DNA from: JBCDJG01 sp038748065
Lineage (GTDB): Bacteria > Pseudomonadota > Gammaproteobacteria > Pseudomonadales > Halieaceae
Direction of reading: 5' to 3'
Assembly (NCBI GenBank): GCA_038748065.1
Contig: JBCDJG010000049.1
Coordinates: 1-38,003, forward strand
DNA length: 38,003 nucleotides
In this document: positions 17,698-25,783 of the stretch, in pieces
Numbering within the stretch: the stretch's first letter is position 1
Layout of the letters: the number at the start of each line of letters is the position of its first letter
Made by a program: the position numbers and the translations under genes
Notes under the pieces: model-generated
What the model was told of the DNA's origin: nothing
Seen by the model: only the letters and a program-made list of their open reading frames with translations
The model's database searches: none

Positions 17698-18395
17698 AGG
17701 CGATGATTCTCGCGGCGGGTCTGGGAGAGCGGATGCGGCCGCTTAGCGATCACACACCCAAACCGCTGCTGCGTGCCGGCGGACGACCGCTAATCGATTA
17801 CCATCTGGAGCGGCTGGCCAGAGCCGGATGTGCCGAGGTCGTCATTAATATCTCGCATCTGGCTGAGCAGCTGATCGACTACTGCGGTGAGGGCACGAAA
17901 TGGGGATTGCAGATAGCGTATTCCCGCGAGCCGGCACCTCTGGAAACGGCGGGCGGTATCCAGCAGGCGCTGCCACTATTGGGGGCAGACCCTTTTCTGG
18001 TCGTCAATGGCGATATCTGGTGCGACTTTGACTTCGAGCAGCTCCTCGAGCGGAGCCTTGATAACGGCGCGGATAACGGCGCGCTGGCCTGGCTTGTGAT
18101 GGTGGACAACCCACCACAGCACCCTCTCGGTGATTTCGTGCTGCAAGAGCGAGGCTCCGTGGCCTTCAGGCCCGCAGACGCGGTTGGCCTGACGTATGCG
18201 GGCATCGGCCTTTATACGTCAGCCTTCTTCGACCATCTGGCGCCCGGAAAGATGCCCCTCCGACCCTTGCTGGATAGGGCTATCGGCGCGAACCGCCTGC
18301 GCGGCGAGTATCACGCGGGCCAGTGGTTTGATATCGGGACACCGGAGCGCCTGGCACTGCTGGATGCCAGGCTCAGGGCAGCCGACCAGAATTAA
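17694..18395 (+). CDS. murU: MurNAc-1-phosphate uridylyltransferase MurU
   Basis: Makes UDP-MurNAc from the AmgK product and UTP. The 233-residue nucleotidyltransferase begins MKAMILAAGLGERMRPLSDHTPKPLL, the signature of the sugar-phosphate nucleotidyltransferase superfamily. NGDIWCDFDF holds the metal-binding Asp, and GQWFDIGTPERL is the C-terminal conserved block. The start is GTG 17694, overlapping the amgK stop by four bases. With glmM elsewhere in this window it belongs to amino-sugar and cell-wall supply. Confidence 0.9.
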   Translation: MKAMILAAGLGERMRPLSDHTPKPLLRAGGRPLIDYHLERLARAGCAEVVINISHLAEQLIDYCGEGTKWGLQIAYSREPAPLETAGGIQQALPLLGADPFLVVNGDIWCDFDFEQLLERSLDNGADNGALAWLVMVDNPPQHPLGDFVLQERGSVAFRPADAVGLTYAGIGLYTSAFFDHLAPGKMPLRPLLDRAIGANRLRGEYHAGQWFDIGTPERLALLDARLRAADQN

Positions 18396-18422
18396 ATTGC
18401 CGCGATCGTTTAACTGTTGATG

Positions 18423-18764
18423 CTAGCTGCGTTCGTGCTGGAACAGACGCACCTCTGCCAACACGAGCTGTGCGATAAGCTTCAGCATGAGCGCGTGGTT
18501 TTCCCTGCGAATGCCGTCCAGCCCTTGATTGATCTCAGACGCCAGCGCCTCAGCCTGGGCGTCGTCAAGGCCGAGCGGCAGCTGGATGCTGAAGGAGTAG
18601 CGTTCGGCGTCGCTCAGCTCCGCGTAGATGCGGGTCAGGGCGCTGGCTGCGAAGTCGATGGTCGCGTCGTCTGCGCCACGCGCCTTGAGCATGGCGCGAA
18701 GCTGGCGATCGAGGAAGGCCAGGCCCTGCGCCTGTTGTGACGGAAATTCCAGCAGCTTGCCCAT
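18423..18764 (-). CDS. hypothetical protein, 113 residues
   Basis: I do not recognise this family. The ATG at 18764 follows GGAG by seven bases and gives MGKLLEFPSQQAQGLAFLDR. The sequence is mostly helical and mildly acidic, with DDAQAEALASEINQGLDGIRRENHALM near the C terminus and no signal peptide or membrane segment. A longer in-frame reading upstream looks non-coding: it runs through the inverted repeat of a terminator. The 3' end lies about 28 bases from the convergent murU stop. Confidence 0.6.
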   Translation of the reverse strand: MGKLLEFPSQQAQGLAFLDRQLRAMLKARGADDATIDFAASALTRIYAELSDAERYSFSIQLPLGLDDAQAEALASEINQGLDGIRRENHALMLKLIAQLVLAEVRLFQHERS

Positions 18765-18851
18765 GGGCGCTCCGGTTCTGGCGAAGCTTAAACATACACC
18801 GGAAGACCCGATGCAGGAAGCGCTACTGAAAAGCCGGGTATTGGAAGGCGC

Positions 18852-18888
18852 AAAAAAAGAAAAGCCCGGCCGGGTCCGCCGGCCGGGC
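18852..18888 (-). terminator. rho-independent terminator downstream of the 143-residue gene
   Basis: A perfect 10-bp GC-rich stem is formed by GCCCGGCCGG (18864-18873) and CCGGCCGGGC (18879-18888), with a five-base loop. On the minus strand it is followed by a run of Ts (18863 down to 18852, TTTTCTTTTTTT). It ends transcription of the iron-linked hypothetical gene at 18973 and separates it from the 113-residue gene. Confidence 0.9.
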
Positions 18889-18972
18889 AAAGCCTCATCC
18901 CTGAGGCAATCGCATACAGCGAGCGAGCTGCATGCGGCTGGAGTCGTAACAGGCGCGCCGTTGTACGCGCCT

Positions 18973-19404
18973 TTAGTGCACGGTGTGGCCGGCGCTGCCA
19001 CCCACTTGCAGGCGGCCCTCGCCAATGCTCATGAGGCGCTTGCAGCCTGTCAGAATGTCCGCGCGATGCGCGCCGCCGCTCATAAGGGCCTGGAGCCTGT
19101 GCAGGGCGCCCTGAATGATGGTGTGGGCCAGCTGCATCTCACGCAGGTCGATCAGCAGTTGCACCAATTGAGCAGAGGACTCGCTAAAGCGATGAATGTC
19201 GTTGCGCGAGACCGCTCTGGACTGCGCGATGAGAATATCCGCGGTTTCCAGAGCGCAACCTGCCTGTCGGGCGGCTTCCAGGAAATGCCCGCCCTCTGCC
19301 AGTTCCTGGCTGCGGTCAAAAGCCTTAGCCCAGGTTGACTGTGCGGCGTTTGGGTTTTCTCTGAGCCACTGTCGGTGGTTATTGCACAGGAAATTCAACT
19401 TCAC
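18973..19404 (-). CDS. hypothetical helical protein, divergent from the siderophore receptor
   Basis: A 143-residue protein starting MKLNFLCNNHRQWLRENPN. It is helical throughout, rich in Ala, Leu and Gln, with a pattern that could be TPR-like (WAKAFDRSQELAEGGHFLEAARQAGCALETA). It has no signal peptide or membrane segment. The family is not known to me. It is transcribed away from the TonB-dependent receptor across a region holding two Fur-box-like sequences, and it ends at the strong terminator at 18852-18888. It is therefore probably a single-gene, iron-regulated unit. A role in iron acquisition is inferred only from this context. Confidence 0.7.
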   Translation of the reverse strand: MKLNFLCNNHRQWLRENPNAAQSTWAKAFDRSQELAEGGHFLEAARQAGCALETADILIAQSRAVSRNDIHRFSESSAQLVQLLIDLREMQLAHTIIQGALHRLQALMSGGAHRADILTGCKRLMSIGEGRLQVGGSAGHTVH

Positions 19405-19424
19405 GGCGGACCCCTCTCTTCAAT

Positions 19425-19443
19425 AATGAGAATAATTATCATT
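19425..19443. promoter_or_regulatory. Fur box 1
   Basis: The 19-base AATGAGAATAATTATCATT closely matches the palindromic Fur consensus built from GATAAT repeats. It sits about 20 bases ahead of the 143-residue minus-strand gene. Fe2+-Fur binding here would repress that gene and probably the receptor. Confidence 0.8.
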
Positions 19444-19463
19444 AACGGGCCGCTTGTCAAGTA

Positions 19464-19482
19464 AATAAAAATAATTATCATT
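19464..19482. promoter_or_regulatory. Fur box 2
   Basis: AATAAAAATAATTATCATT matches the right half of Fur box 1 exactly and starts 39 bases after it. It is about 27 bases upstream of the receptor ATG, where it would cover the promoter of that gene. Confidence 0.78.
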
Positions 19483-19509
19483 TGCAGCGCCGACGTAGGG
19501 GGAGTGAAG

Positions 19510-21630
19510 ATGCGACAAAAATATGGGCAGGCCAGCCTGCTTGGCATGGCCTTGCTGGGGTTAGCCACAGCCGTGGCGGCACAGGAGAACGCACAGGCGC
19601 CAGAGATGGAGGAGGTGCTGGTAACGGGTCAGCTGTCGCGATTTTCGGCGCTGAAGTCCGATACGCCGATTATGGAGGCGGCCCGCTCTATCAGTATCGA
19701 AACGGAACAGCAGATCATCGATAAGGGTGCACTGACACTCGACGATACGTTCACCTACAGCGCCGGCGTGATTGGCGAGACCTTTGGCTTTGCGACTCGG
19801 GTTGACTCCATCAGGGTGCGCGGTCTGGACGCCCCGCAATACCAGGACTCCCTGCAGTCCCTCTTCGGCAATTTCAATAACACAAGGCCTCATATCTACA
19901 CCCTGGAGCAGGTCGAGATTCTCAAGGGGCCAGTGTCGGTGCTCTATGGCCAGGGTTCTCCGGGCGGCATCGTTAACGTGGTGAGCAAGCGCCCACGAGA
20001 AGAGGCAGCACATGAGATTGTGCTGGAGGCCGGCAACTTTGATCACACGCAACTTGCGCTCGACAGTACCGCGGCCATTGACGGCGATGGCCGCTGGCTC
20101 TACCGCTTTGTGGGGGTGTATCGCGACAGCGGCACCCAGGTCGATGAAGTGGACTACGACCAGAATGTGTTGGCGCCGTCCCTGTCCTTTCGTCCAACCG
20201 AGCTGACGGATATCACGCTGCTGTTGAACTGGACCGAGACCGACAGCGACACGGCGGCGCAGTTTTTGCCGATTGCCGGTACGCTGCTGCCGGGACCGGA
20301 CGGCCGCGATATCGATAGCTCGGTGTATCTCGGAGAGCCGGATTTTAATTTCTACGACGCCACAACGGAGGCCGTCAGTCTGCTGGTTAATCACCAGTTT
20401 AATGCGGTCTGGAGCATGGAGCTGACATCACGCTATACGGAAGGCGAGGTCGAGTACCAGCAGGCCTGGCCGTCCTTCGCCATCAGCCAGGACCGGTTCA
20501 TCCGCAACGCAGACGGCAGTCTTTATCGCGACGGGATGGTGCCCAGAACCTGGTTCGGGCAGGAAGCGTCATCGCGGCAGAAGGCCATTGACCTGCGCTT
20601 CCGTGCCGATTTTGCCACGGGCCCCCTGGATCACAACGTGCTGATCGGAACCCAGTATCAGGATGTAACGACGGATACCGACGGGTTTACCGCGCGTGCC
20701 GTTGGTTTCTTCACCGGGCGTGAGTTTGGCGACGCCTACTGGATCAACGTATTTGATCCGGTCTATGGCAGCATTCCACCGCAAGACTTTCTCGATGGCT
20801 TCTTTGTGAATAACGACAAGGTCAACAGCGAAGACCTTGGCTTCTATCTCCACGACCAGGTCGGCTTCGGTAACTGGCGTATTACCGTGGGTTTGCGCTA
20901 CGACGAAACGGAAAATGTAACAGCGAGAGAGCGCCAAAAGGACGATGCCACCAGTGTCAGCCTTGGCGCGCTGTATACCTTTGACAACGGTTTGGCTCCC
21001 TACGTGAACTACGCTGAGTCCTTCGAGCCGACGATTGGCGAGAGTCGCTCCGGAAAAGCGCTGGTGCCCCGCGAGGGAGAGCAGGTGGAAATTGGCATCA
21101 AGTATCAGCCCAGTAACTTTCCCGCGCTACTGACCCTGGCCTGGTATCAGCTCGAAGAAAATAATCTACCGGATCCGCTCGGTTTCCCGGGTGAATTCGA
21201 GCAGCAAAGCGGCGTTACCGAGGTTGAGGGCATTGAGTTTGAGGGCCTGGCCGTTTTCGGTGATGTCACGGTGGAGTTGAACCTCAGCCACCTGACGACT
21301 GAAAGCCCGGACGGGTGGCGGCTTCCCAGCATTCCTGAAGATCAGGCGTCGACTTTTGTAACCTGGCGTCCGACGGCCTTCTGGTCAGGGTTCAAGGCGG
21401 GCCTGGGCGTGCGCTATGTAGGGAAAACCTGGGACGGCATCGACAACCTGGTTACACCGTCTTACACGCTTGGCGATCTGCTACTGGGCTGGGAGTTCGC
21501 CCATTGGGACCTGGCCCTGAACGTACGCAACGTCACAGACGACGACTATCAGGCGAGCTGCCTTGCCCGAGGTGACTGCTTCCCCGGTGATCAACGCACC
21601 GTGGTTGGCCGTGTGGCCTATCGCTTCTGA
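19510..21630 (+). CDS. TonB-dependent siderophore receptor
   Basis: Outer-membrane gated channel that takes up ferric-siderophore complexes with energy from TonB-ExbBD. A signal peptide ends at AVAA|QE (24/25) and a TonB-box-like EEVLVTG follows at 34-40. The plug domain includes VRGLDAPQYQ and VEILKGPVSVLYGQGSPGGIVNVVSKRP. A 22-strand-type barrel ends with DDDYQASCLARGDCFPGDQRTVVGRVAYRF, the characteristic end of FhuA/FoxA-like receptors. The protein has 706 residues. ATG 19510 is chosen with GGGGGAG five bases upstream; a GTG at 19504 is possible. The ligand (perhaps a hydroxamate) cannot be read from sequence. Two Fur boxes precede it. Confidence 0.92.
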   Translation: MRQKYGQASLLGMALLGLATAVAAQENAQAPEMEEVLVTGQLSRFSALKSDTPIMEAARSISIETEQQIIDKGALTLDDTFTYSAGVIGETFGFATRVDSIRVRGLDAPQYQDSLQSLFGNFNNTRPHIYTLEQVEILKGPVSVLYGQGSPGGIVNVVSKRPREEAAHEIVLEAGNFDHTQLALDSTAAIDGDGRWLYRFVGVYRDSGTQVDEVDYDQNVLAPSLSFRPTELTDITLLLNWTETDSDTAAQFLPIAGTLLPGPDGRDIDSSVYLGEPDFNFYDATTEAVSLLVNHQFNAVWSMELTSRYTEGEVEYQQAWPSFAISQDRFIRNADGSLYRDGMVPRTWFGQEASSRQKAIDLRFRADFATGPLDHNVLIGTQYQDVTTDTDGFTARAVGFFTGREFGDAYWINVFDPVYGSIPPQDFLDGFFVNNDKVNSEDLGFYLHDQVGFGNWRITVGLRYDETENVTARERQKDDATSVSLGALYTFDNGLAPYVNYAESFEPTIGESRSGKALVPREGEQVEIGIKYQPSNFPALLTLAWYQLEENNLPDPLGFPGEFEQQSGVTEVEGIEFEGLAVFGDVTVELNLSHLTTESPDGWRLPSIPEDQASTFVTWRPTAFWSGFKAGLGVRYVGKTWDGIDNLVTPSYTLGDLLLGWEFAHWDLALNVRNVTDDDYQASCLARGDCFPGDQRTVVGRVAYRF

Positions 21631-21658
21631 GGCCAGGATTTCGCGGCCTGCGGAGAGC

Positions 21659-21970
21659 CTAAAGCGGCCGGACCAGATTGGACAGCCGGGGGTCGGGTGT
21701 CGATGTGCGGCGCAGCAGCAAGATGACGTTGCCAATGCTTTGTATGAGGTCTGCGCCGGTTTGCTCGCAAAGCTCGCGGGTGACCGCGGCTTTCGCCTCG
21801 CGGCTCCCGACGGCCAGTTTTACTTTGATCAGCTCATGGTCATTCAGCGCCCTGTCCAGCTCCGCAACAACGCCTCCAGAGACGCCATTGCCTGCAACGG
21901 TCACCACGGGTTTGAGTTTGTGGCCAATAGTGCGCAGCTGTTTGACGTCGGGTTTGCCTGGCTTGCTCAT
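21659..21970 (-). CDS. yhbY: ribosome-associated RNA-binding protein YhbY (CRS1-YhbY domain)
   Basis: A small KH-like RNA-binding protein that associates with the pre-50S ribosomal subunit. The 103-residue sequence begins MSKPGKPDVKQLRTIGHKLKPVV. It has the GxxG loop GNGVSGGVV, and HELIKVKLA and GNVILLLRR are further family blocks. It is divergent from rlmE, the standard gammaproteobacterial arrangement. ATG 21970 matches the family start; the longer in-frame reading upstream runs into the rlmE gene and is not supported. Confidence 0.93.
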   Translation of the reverse strand: MSKPGKPDVKQLRTIGHKLKPVVTVAGNGVSGGVVAELDRALNDHELIKVKLAVGSREAKAAVTRELCEQTGADLIQSIGNVILLLRRTSTPDPRLSNLVRPL

Positions 21971-22027
21971 ATCTGATCCGCAAAAAAATGTAGGGCACCG
22001 GAGGCGGGGGCGGCGTATTGTACACCC

Positions 22028-22654
22028 ATGGCCAAGAAAAAATCTTCGAGCAAAGCCTGGCTCAAGGAGCACCATGATGACGTTTACGTGCAGCGAGCGC
22101 AGCGCGAGGGTTATCGCTCCCGGGCCTGCTACAAGCTTCTGGAAATCCAGGACAAAGACCGTTTGATCCGGCCCGGTCAGCTGGTCGTAGACCTTGGTAG
22201 TGCGCCCGGAAGCTGGTCGCAGGTGGCCGCGGAGTTGGTGGGCGCCAAAGGCAGGGTGATAGCCTCCGATATTCTGGCTATGGATAGCCTCGCGGACGTG
22301 GAGTTTATACAGGGCGATTTCACCGAGGACGCGGTGTTTGAGCAGATACTCGCCGCCATCAGCGGCCGCCCGGTGGACCTGGTGATTTCGGACATGGCGC
22401 CGAATATGAGCGGGATGAGTGCCGTAGATCAGCCACGAGCCATGTACCTGGTGGAGCTGGCCATGGAAATGGCGCTTCGTGTTTTACGCCCCGACGGGTC
22501 ATTTGTGGCCAAAGTGTTTCAGGGCGAGGGCTTTGACGCCTGGTACAACAGCGCCAGAGCGGCGTTTGGGCGTGTGCAGACGCGAAAACCCGCGGCTTCC
22601 AGGCCCCGCTCGCGTGAGGTCTACGTGGTCGCCACCGGTTTCAAAGGCGGCTAG
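22028..22654 (+). CDS. rlmE: 23S rRNA (uridine-2'-O-)-methyltransferase RlmE (FtsJ/RrmJ)
   Basis: Methylates the 2'-O of U2552 in the 23S A-loop at a late step of 50S assembly. The 208-residue protein has RSRACYKLLEIQDKD containing the catalytic Lys. The SAM site is VVDLGSAPGSWSQ, DMAPNMSG holds the catalytic Asp, and FVAKVFQGEG holds the second Lys. It directly precedes ftsH, as in E. coli. Confidence 0.96.
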   Translation: MAKKKSSSKAWLKEHHDDVYVQRAQREGYRSRACYKLLEIQDKDRLIRPGQLVVDLGSAPGSWSQVAAELVGAKGRVIASDILAMDSLADVEFIQGDFTEDAVFEQILAAISGRPVDLVISDMAPNMSGMSAVDQPRAMYLVELAMEMALRVLRPDGSFVAKVFQGEGFDAWYNSARAAFGRVQTRKPAASRPRSREVYVVATGFKGG

Positions 22655-22947
22655 CTGGGCGGTATTGGTTGGCCTTTAGCTGGCCCGTATAGCGGCCCGC
22701 TGAAGGGGCTGAAAACCGGGCTGCGAAGGCGGGTCTGAAGCAGGCTTGAAACGTGGAGTAGGGACCCCATGTGTAGTACATTGGGTCGAAACAGGTCCTG
22801 CCAGCGACCGTGGATGCTGGGCGCAATGGCGACAGCGCCCGCCAACGGTTCTAATCTGGCTATAATTCAAGGAGAAGCTGGCTGTGGTAATCGTCTCCCC
22901 AGAGACGAGGGCGAGTCGACCACCGGACATAAGTCGAGGTAACAGCG
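22655..22947 (+). promoter_or_regulatory. rlmE-ftsH intergenic region with candidate ftsH promoter
   Basis: About 290 bases hold no convincing gene. A perfect -10 hexamer TATAAT lies at about 22861-22866, roughly 80 bases before the ftsH start, in the context TGGCTATAAT. I see no good -35 at 16-18 bases, so use may depend on an activator or alternative sigma factor. An inverted repeat around 22900 (GTCTCCCCAGAGAC) lies between the -10 and the start. Confidence 0.4.
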
Positions 22948-24888
22948 TTGAGTGATATGGCAAAAAATCTATTGTTGTGGCTGGTAATAGCCGCGGTGTT
23001 GTTGTCGGTATTCAACAACTTCAACATGCAGAGTCCCACAGAGCAGGTGGTGTACTCGGATTTCATTGAGGAAATCCAGCGCGATCAGGTCAAGAAAGTT
23101 GTCGTCGATGGCCTGACCATCACCGGCGAGCGCGTTGACGGTAGCATGTTCGAGACCATCCGCCCCATGGTTGAAGACCCGAAGCTGATGGATGACCTGA
23201 TCGAGCATCGGGTAGAGGTGGTTGGCAGCAAGCCCGAACAGCAGAGCGTCTGGACGCAGCTGCTGGTCGCCAGCTTCCCGATTCTGATCATCATCGCCGT
23301 GTTCATGTTCTTCATGCGGCAGATGCAGGGCGGCGGCGGTGGCCGTGGCGGCCCCATGAGCTTTGGCAAAAGCAAAGCGCGCCTGCTGGGCGAAGACCAG
23401 ATCACTACGACCTTTGCTGACGTCGCCGGCGTCGACGAGGCCAAGGAAGACGTCAAAGAACTGGTTGAGTTCCTGCGCGATCCGAGCCGCTTCCAGAAGC
23501 TGGGCGGCCGCATCCCTCGCGGTGTGCTGATGGTTGGACAGCCAGGTACCGGTAAGACGCTGCTGGCCAAGGCTATTGCCGGCGAAGCCAAGGTGCCTTT
23601 TTTCTCGATTTCCGGTTCTGACTTCGTCGAGATGTTCGTCGGCGTTGGTGCGTCCCGGGTGCGCGATATGTTCGAGCAAGCCAAGAAGCAGTCTCCCTGC
23701 ATCATCTTCATAGACGAGATCGATGCGGTGGGTCGCCACCGGGGCGCAGGCCTTGGGGGTGGTCACGATGAGCGTGAGCAGACTCTGAACCAGTTGCTGG
23801 TTGAAATGGACGGTTTCGAGGTGAATGATGGCGTCATCGTGATCGCCGCAACGAACCGCCCCGATGTGTTGGACCCGGCGCTGCTGCGTCCCGGTCGTTT
23901 CGACCGTCAGGTGGTGGTTGGGCTGCCGGATATTCGTGGCCGCGAACAGATTCTCAAAGTGCACATGCGTAAGGTGCCTCTGGCCGAAGACGTGAACCCG
24001 GCGCTGATTGCGCGGGGCACGCCGGGCTTTTCCGGTGCTGACCTGGCCAACCTGGTGAATGAAGCCGCGCTGTTTGCTGCCCGTGCCAGCGTGCGTACCG
24101 TCGGCATGGACCAGTTTGAGCTGGCCAAAGACAAGATCATGATGGGCGCCGAGCGCAAGTCCATGGTCATGTCCGAGAAAGAGAAGCGCAATACCGCCTA
24201 CCACGAGGCCGGGCACGCTATCGTTGGGCGGCTGATGCCGGAGCATGACCCGGTGTACAAAGTCAGTATTATTCCCCGCGGCCGCGCCCTCGGTGTGACA
24301 ATGTTCCTGCCGGAGGAAGACCGCTATAGCCATAGCCGCAGGCACATCATCAGCCAGATTTGCAGCCTGTTTGGCGGCCGAATTGCTGAAGAGATGACGC
24401 TGGGGCCCGATGGCATCACCACGGGTGCCTCCAACGATATCCAACGAGCCACTGAAATTGCCCGCAACATGGTCACCAAGTGGGGTCTGTCTGAGAAGAT
24501 GGGCCCGTTGATGTACGACGAGGGCGGCGAGGAAGTGTTTCTTGGCCGCAGCGCCGGCCAGCAACACCAGGGGCTCTCGGATGAGACCGCCAAGCAAATT
24601 GATGAAGAGGTACGTCGCATCATCGATGATTGCTACGGCACTGCCCAGAATCTGCTGGAGGAGAACGTTGACAAGCTCCACGTGATGGCTGACGCGCTGA
24701 TGCAATACGAGACGATCGATTCGGCGCAGATCGACGACATCATGGCCGGCCGCGAGCCCCGCGAGCCAGGCGACTGGGGTGGTGCCGACGACAGCGGCGG
24801 CAGCAGCAGTAGCGCTACCGGGTCAGACGCGGAAGCGCCCGACACGGGCGGCGGCAGCCCCATTGGCGGTCCCGCCGGGGAACACTGA
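22948..24888 (+). CDS. ftsH: ATP-dependent zinc metalloprotease FtsH
   Basis: Membrane-anchored AAA+ protease that degrades misplaced membrane proteins and regulatory proteins such as LpxC and sigma32 in enterobacteria. There are two membrane segments (residues about 8-23 and 103-123) around a periplasmic domain. Walker A is GQPGTGKT (197-204; Pro to Gln at the second position relative to E. coli). Walker B is CIIFIDE (251-257), the arginine-finger region is RPGRFDR, and the zinc site is HEAGH (419-423). The start appears to be TTG with GAGG upstream (MSDMAKNLLLW), matching the E. coli N terminus. The C-terminal 40 residues are a Gly/Ser/Asp-rich tail. Length 646. Confidence 0.97.
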   Translation: MSDMAKNLLLWLVIAAVLLSVFNNFNMQSPTEQVVYSDFIEEIQRDQVKKVVVDGLTITGERVDGSMFETIRPMVEDPKLMDDLIEHRVEVVGSKPEQQSVWTQLLVASFPILIIIAVFMFFMRQMQGGGGGRGGPMSFGKSKARLLGEDQITTTFADVAGVDEAKEDVKELVEFLRDPSRFQKLGGRIPRGVLMVGQPGTGKTLLAKAIAGEAKVPFFSISGSDFVEMFVGVGASRVRDMFEQAKKQSPCIIFIDEIDAVGRHRGAGLGGGHDEREQTLNQLLVEMDGFEVNDGVIVIAATNRPDVLDPALLRPGRFDRQVVVGLPDIRGREQILKVHMRKVPLAEDVNPALIARGTPGFSGADLANLVNEAALFAARASVRTVGMDQFELAKDKIMMGAERKSMVMSEKEKRNTAYHEAGHAIVGRLMPEHDPVYKVSIIPRGRALGVTMFLPEEDRYSHSRRHIISQICSLFGGRIAEEMTLGPDGITTGASNDIQRATEIARNMVTKWGLSEKMGPLMYDEGGEEVFLGRSAGQQHQGLSDETAKQIDEEVRRIIDDCYGTAQNLLEENVDKLHVMADALMQYETIDSAQIDDIMAGREPREPGDWGGADDSGGSSSSATGSDAEAPDTGGGSPIGGPAGEH

Positions 24889-24902
24889 CACCCTAAGAGC
24901 AC

Positions 24903-25775
24903 TTGAACTCTCCTATTTCGAGCGGCCCGCTGCTGCAGTGCGCGGGCCGCTCGCTCGATCTTTCCCGCCCGATCATTATGGGCGTTATCAACACCACGCC
25001 GGATTCGTTTTCTGACGGCGGCTCACTCTACCGGGATCAACAGCTCGCAATGGATCTCGCGCTTGCGCGAGCCCGAGAGATGGTGGCTGACGGCGCAAAA
25101 ATACTCGATATCGGCGGCGAGTCCACCCGGCCGGGCGCCTCGGCAGTGAGCACTGGCGAAGAGCGGGCCCGGGTTCTGCCGCTGGTGGAAGCGATCTCTG
25201 CTGAGCTCGATGTTGTGATCTCTGTCGACACCAGCAACCCCGCGCTGCTGCGCGATGCTGCGGCTGCGGGAGCTGGGCTGTTAAACGACGTGCGGGCCCT
25301 GCGGCGGCCGGGGGCACTGGAAGCTGCCGCTGCAACGGGGCTGCCCATTTGCCTGATGCACATGCAGGGGGAGCCGGATAGCATGCAGGCCGCACCGCGC
25401 TATGGCGACGTGGTCGAGGAGGTTGCCAGCTTTCTTGAAGACCGCGTCGCTGCCTGTGTGGCGGCCGGCATACCCCGCGAGAAAATTCTTATCGATCCCG
25501 GCTTTGGCTTTGGCAAGACCGTCGCGCATAATCTGCAGCTGCTGGATGGTCTGGCACGGCTCAAGCGCGCTGGTGTACCTCTGTTGGTAGGTTTGTCGCG
25601 CAAGTCGCTGATCGGTAAATTGCTGGGCCGTGATGTGCATGAGCGCCTGCCGGCCAGCCTGGCGCTCGCCGTCCTGGCGGTAGAGCGTGGCGCAGCGGTT
25701 ATACGCACCCATGACGTTCGAGAAACGTCTGATGCAGTGGCGATGGCCACTGCCCTGTGGGATACGGAGAGCTAA
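24903..25775 (+). CDS. folP: dihydropteroate synthase FolP
   Basis: Condenses the FolK product with p-aminobenzoate; it is the sulfonamide target. The 290-residue TIM barrel contains IMGVINTTPDSFSDGG, DIGGESTRPGA, SVDTSNPALLRDA, LMHMQGEPDSMQ, DPGFGFGKT and GLSRKSLIG, covering the pterin and pABA loops. The start is a TTG at 24903, 14 bases after ftsH, and gives the family-length N terminus. It is followed closely by glmM. The folate genes in this window are therefore split into folB-folK and folP, as in other gammaproteobacteria. Confidence 0.95.
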   Translation: MNSPISSGPLLQCAGRSLDLSRPIIMGVINTTPDSFSDGGSLYRDQQLAMDLALARAREMVADGAKILDIGGESTRPGASAVSTGEERARVLPLVEAISAELDVVISVDTSNPALLRDAAAAGAGLLNDVRALRRPGALEAAAATGLPICLMHMQGEPDSMQAAPRYGDVVEEVASFLEDRVAACVAAGIPREKILIDPGFGFGKTVAHNLQLLDGLARLKRAGVPLLVGLSRKSLIGKLLGRDVHERLPASLALAVLAVERGAAVIRTHDVRETSDAVAMATALWDTES

Positions 25776-25783
25776 TAAAGATA

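Noticed and set aside
22969..24705. A long minus-strand reading frame opposite ftsH
   Set aside because: It is the antisense shadow of ftsH, a side effect of GC-rich codon use; its translation has no family features.
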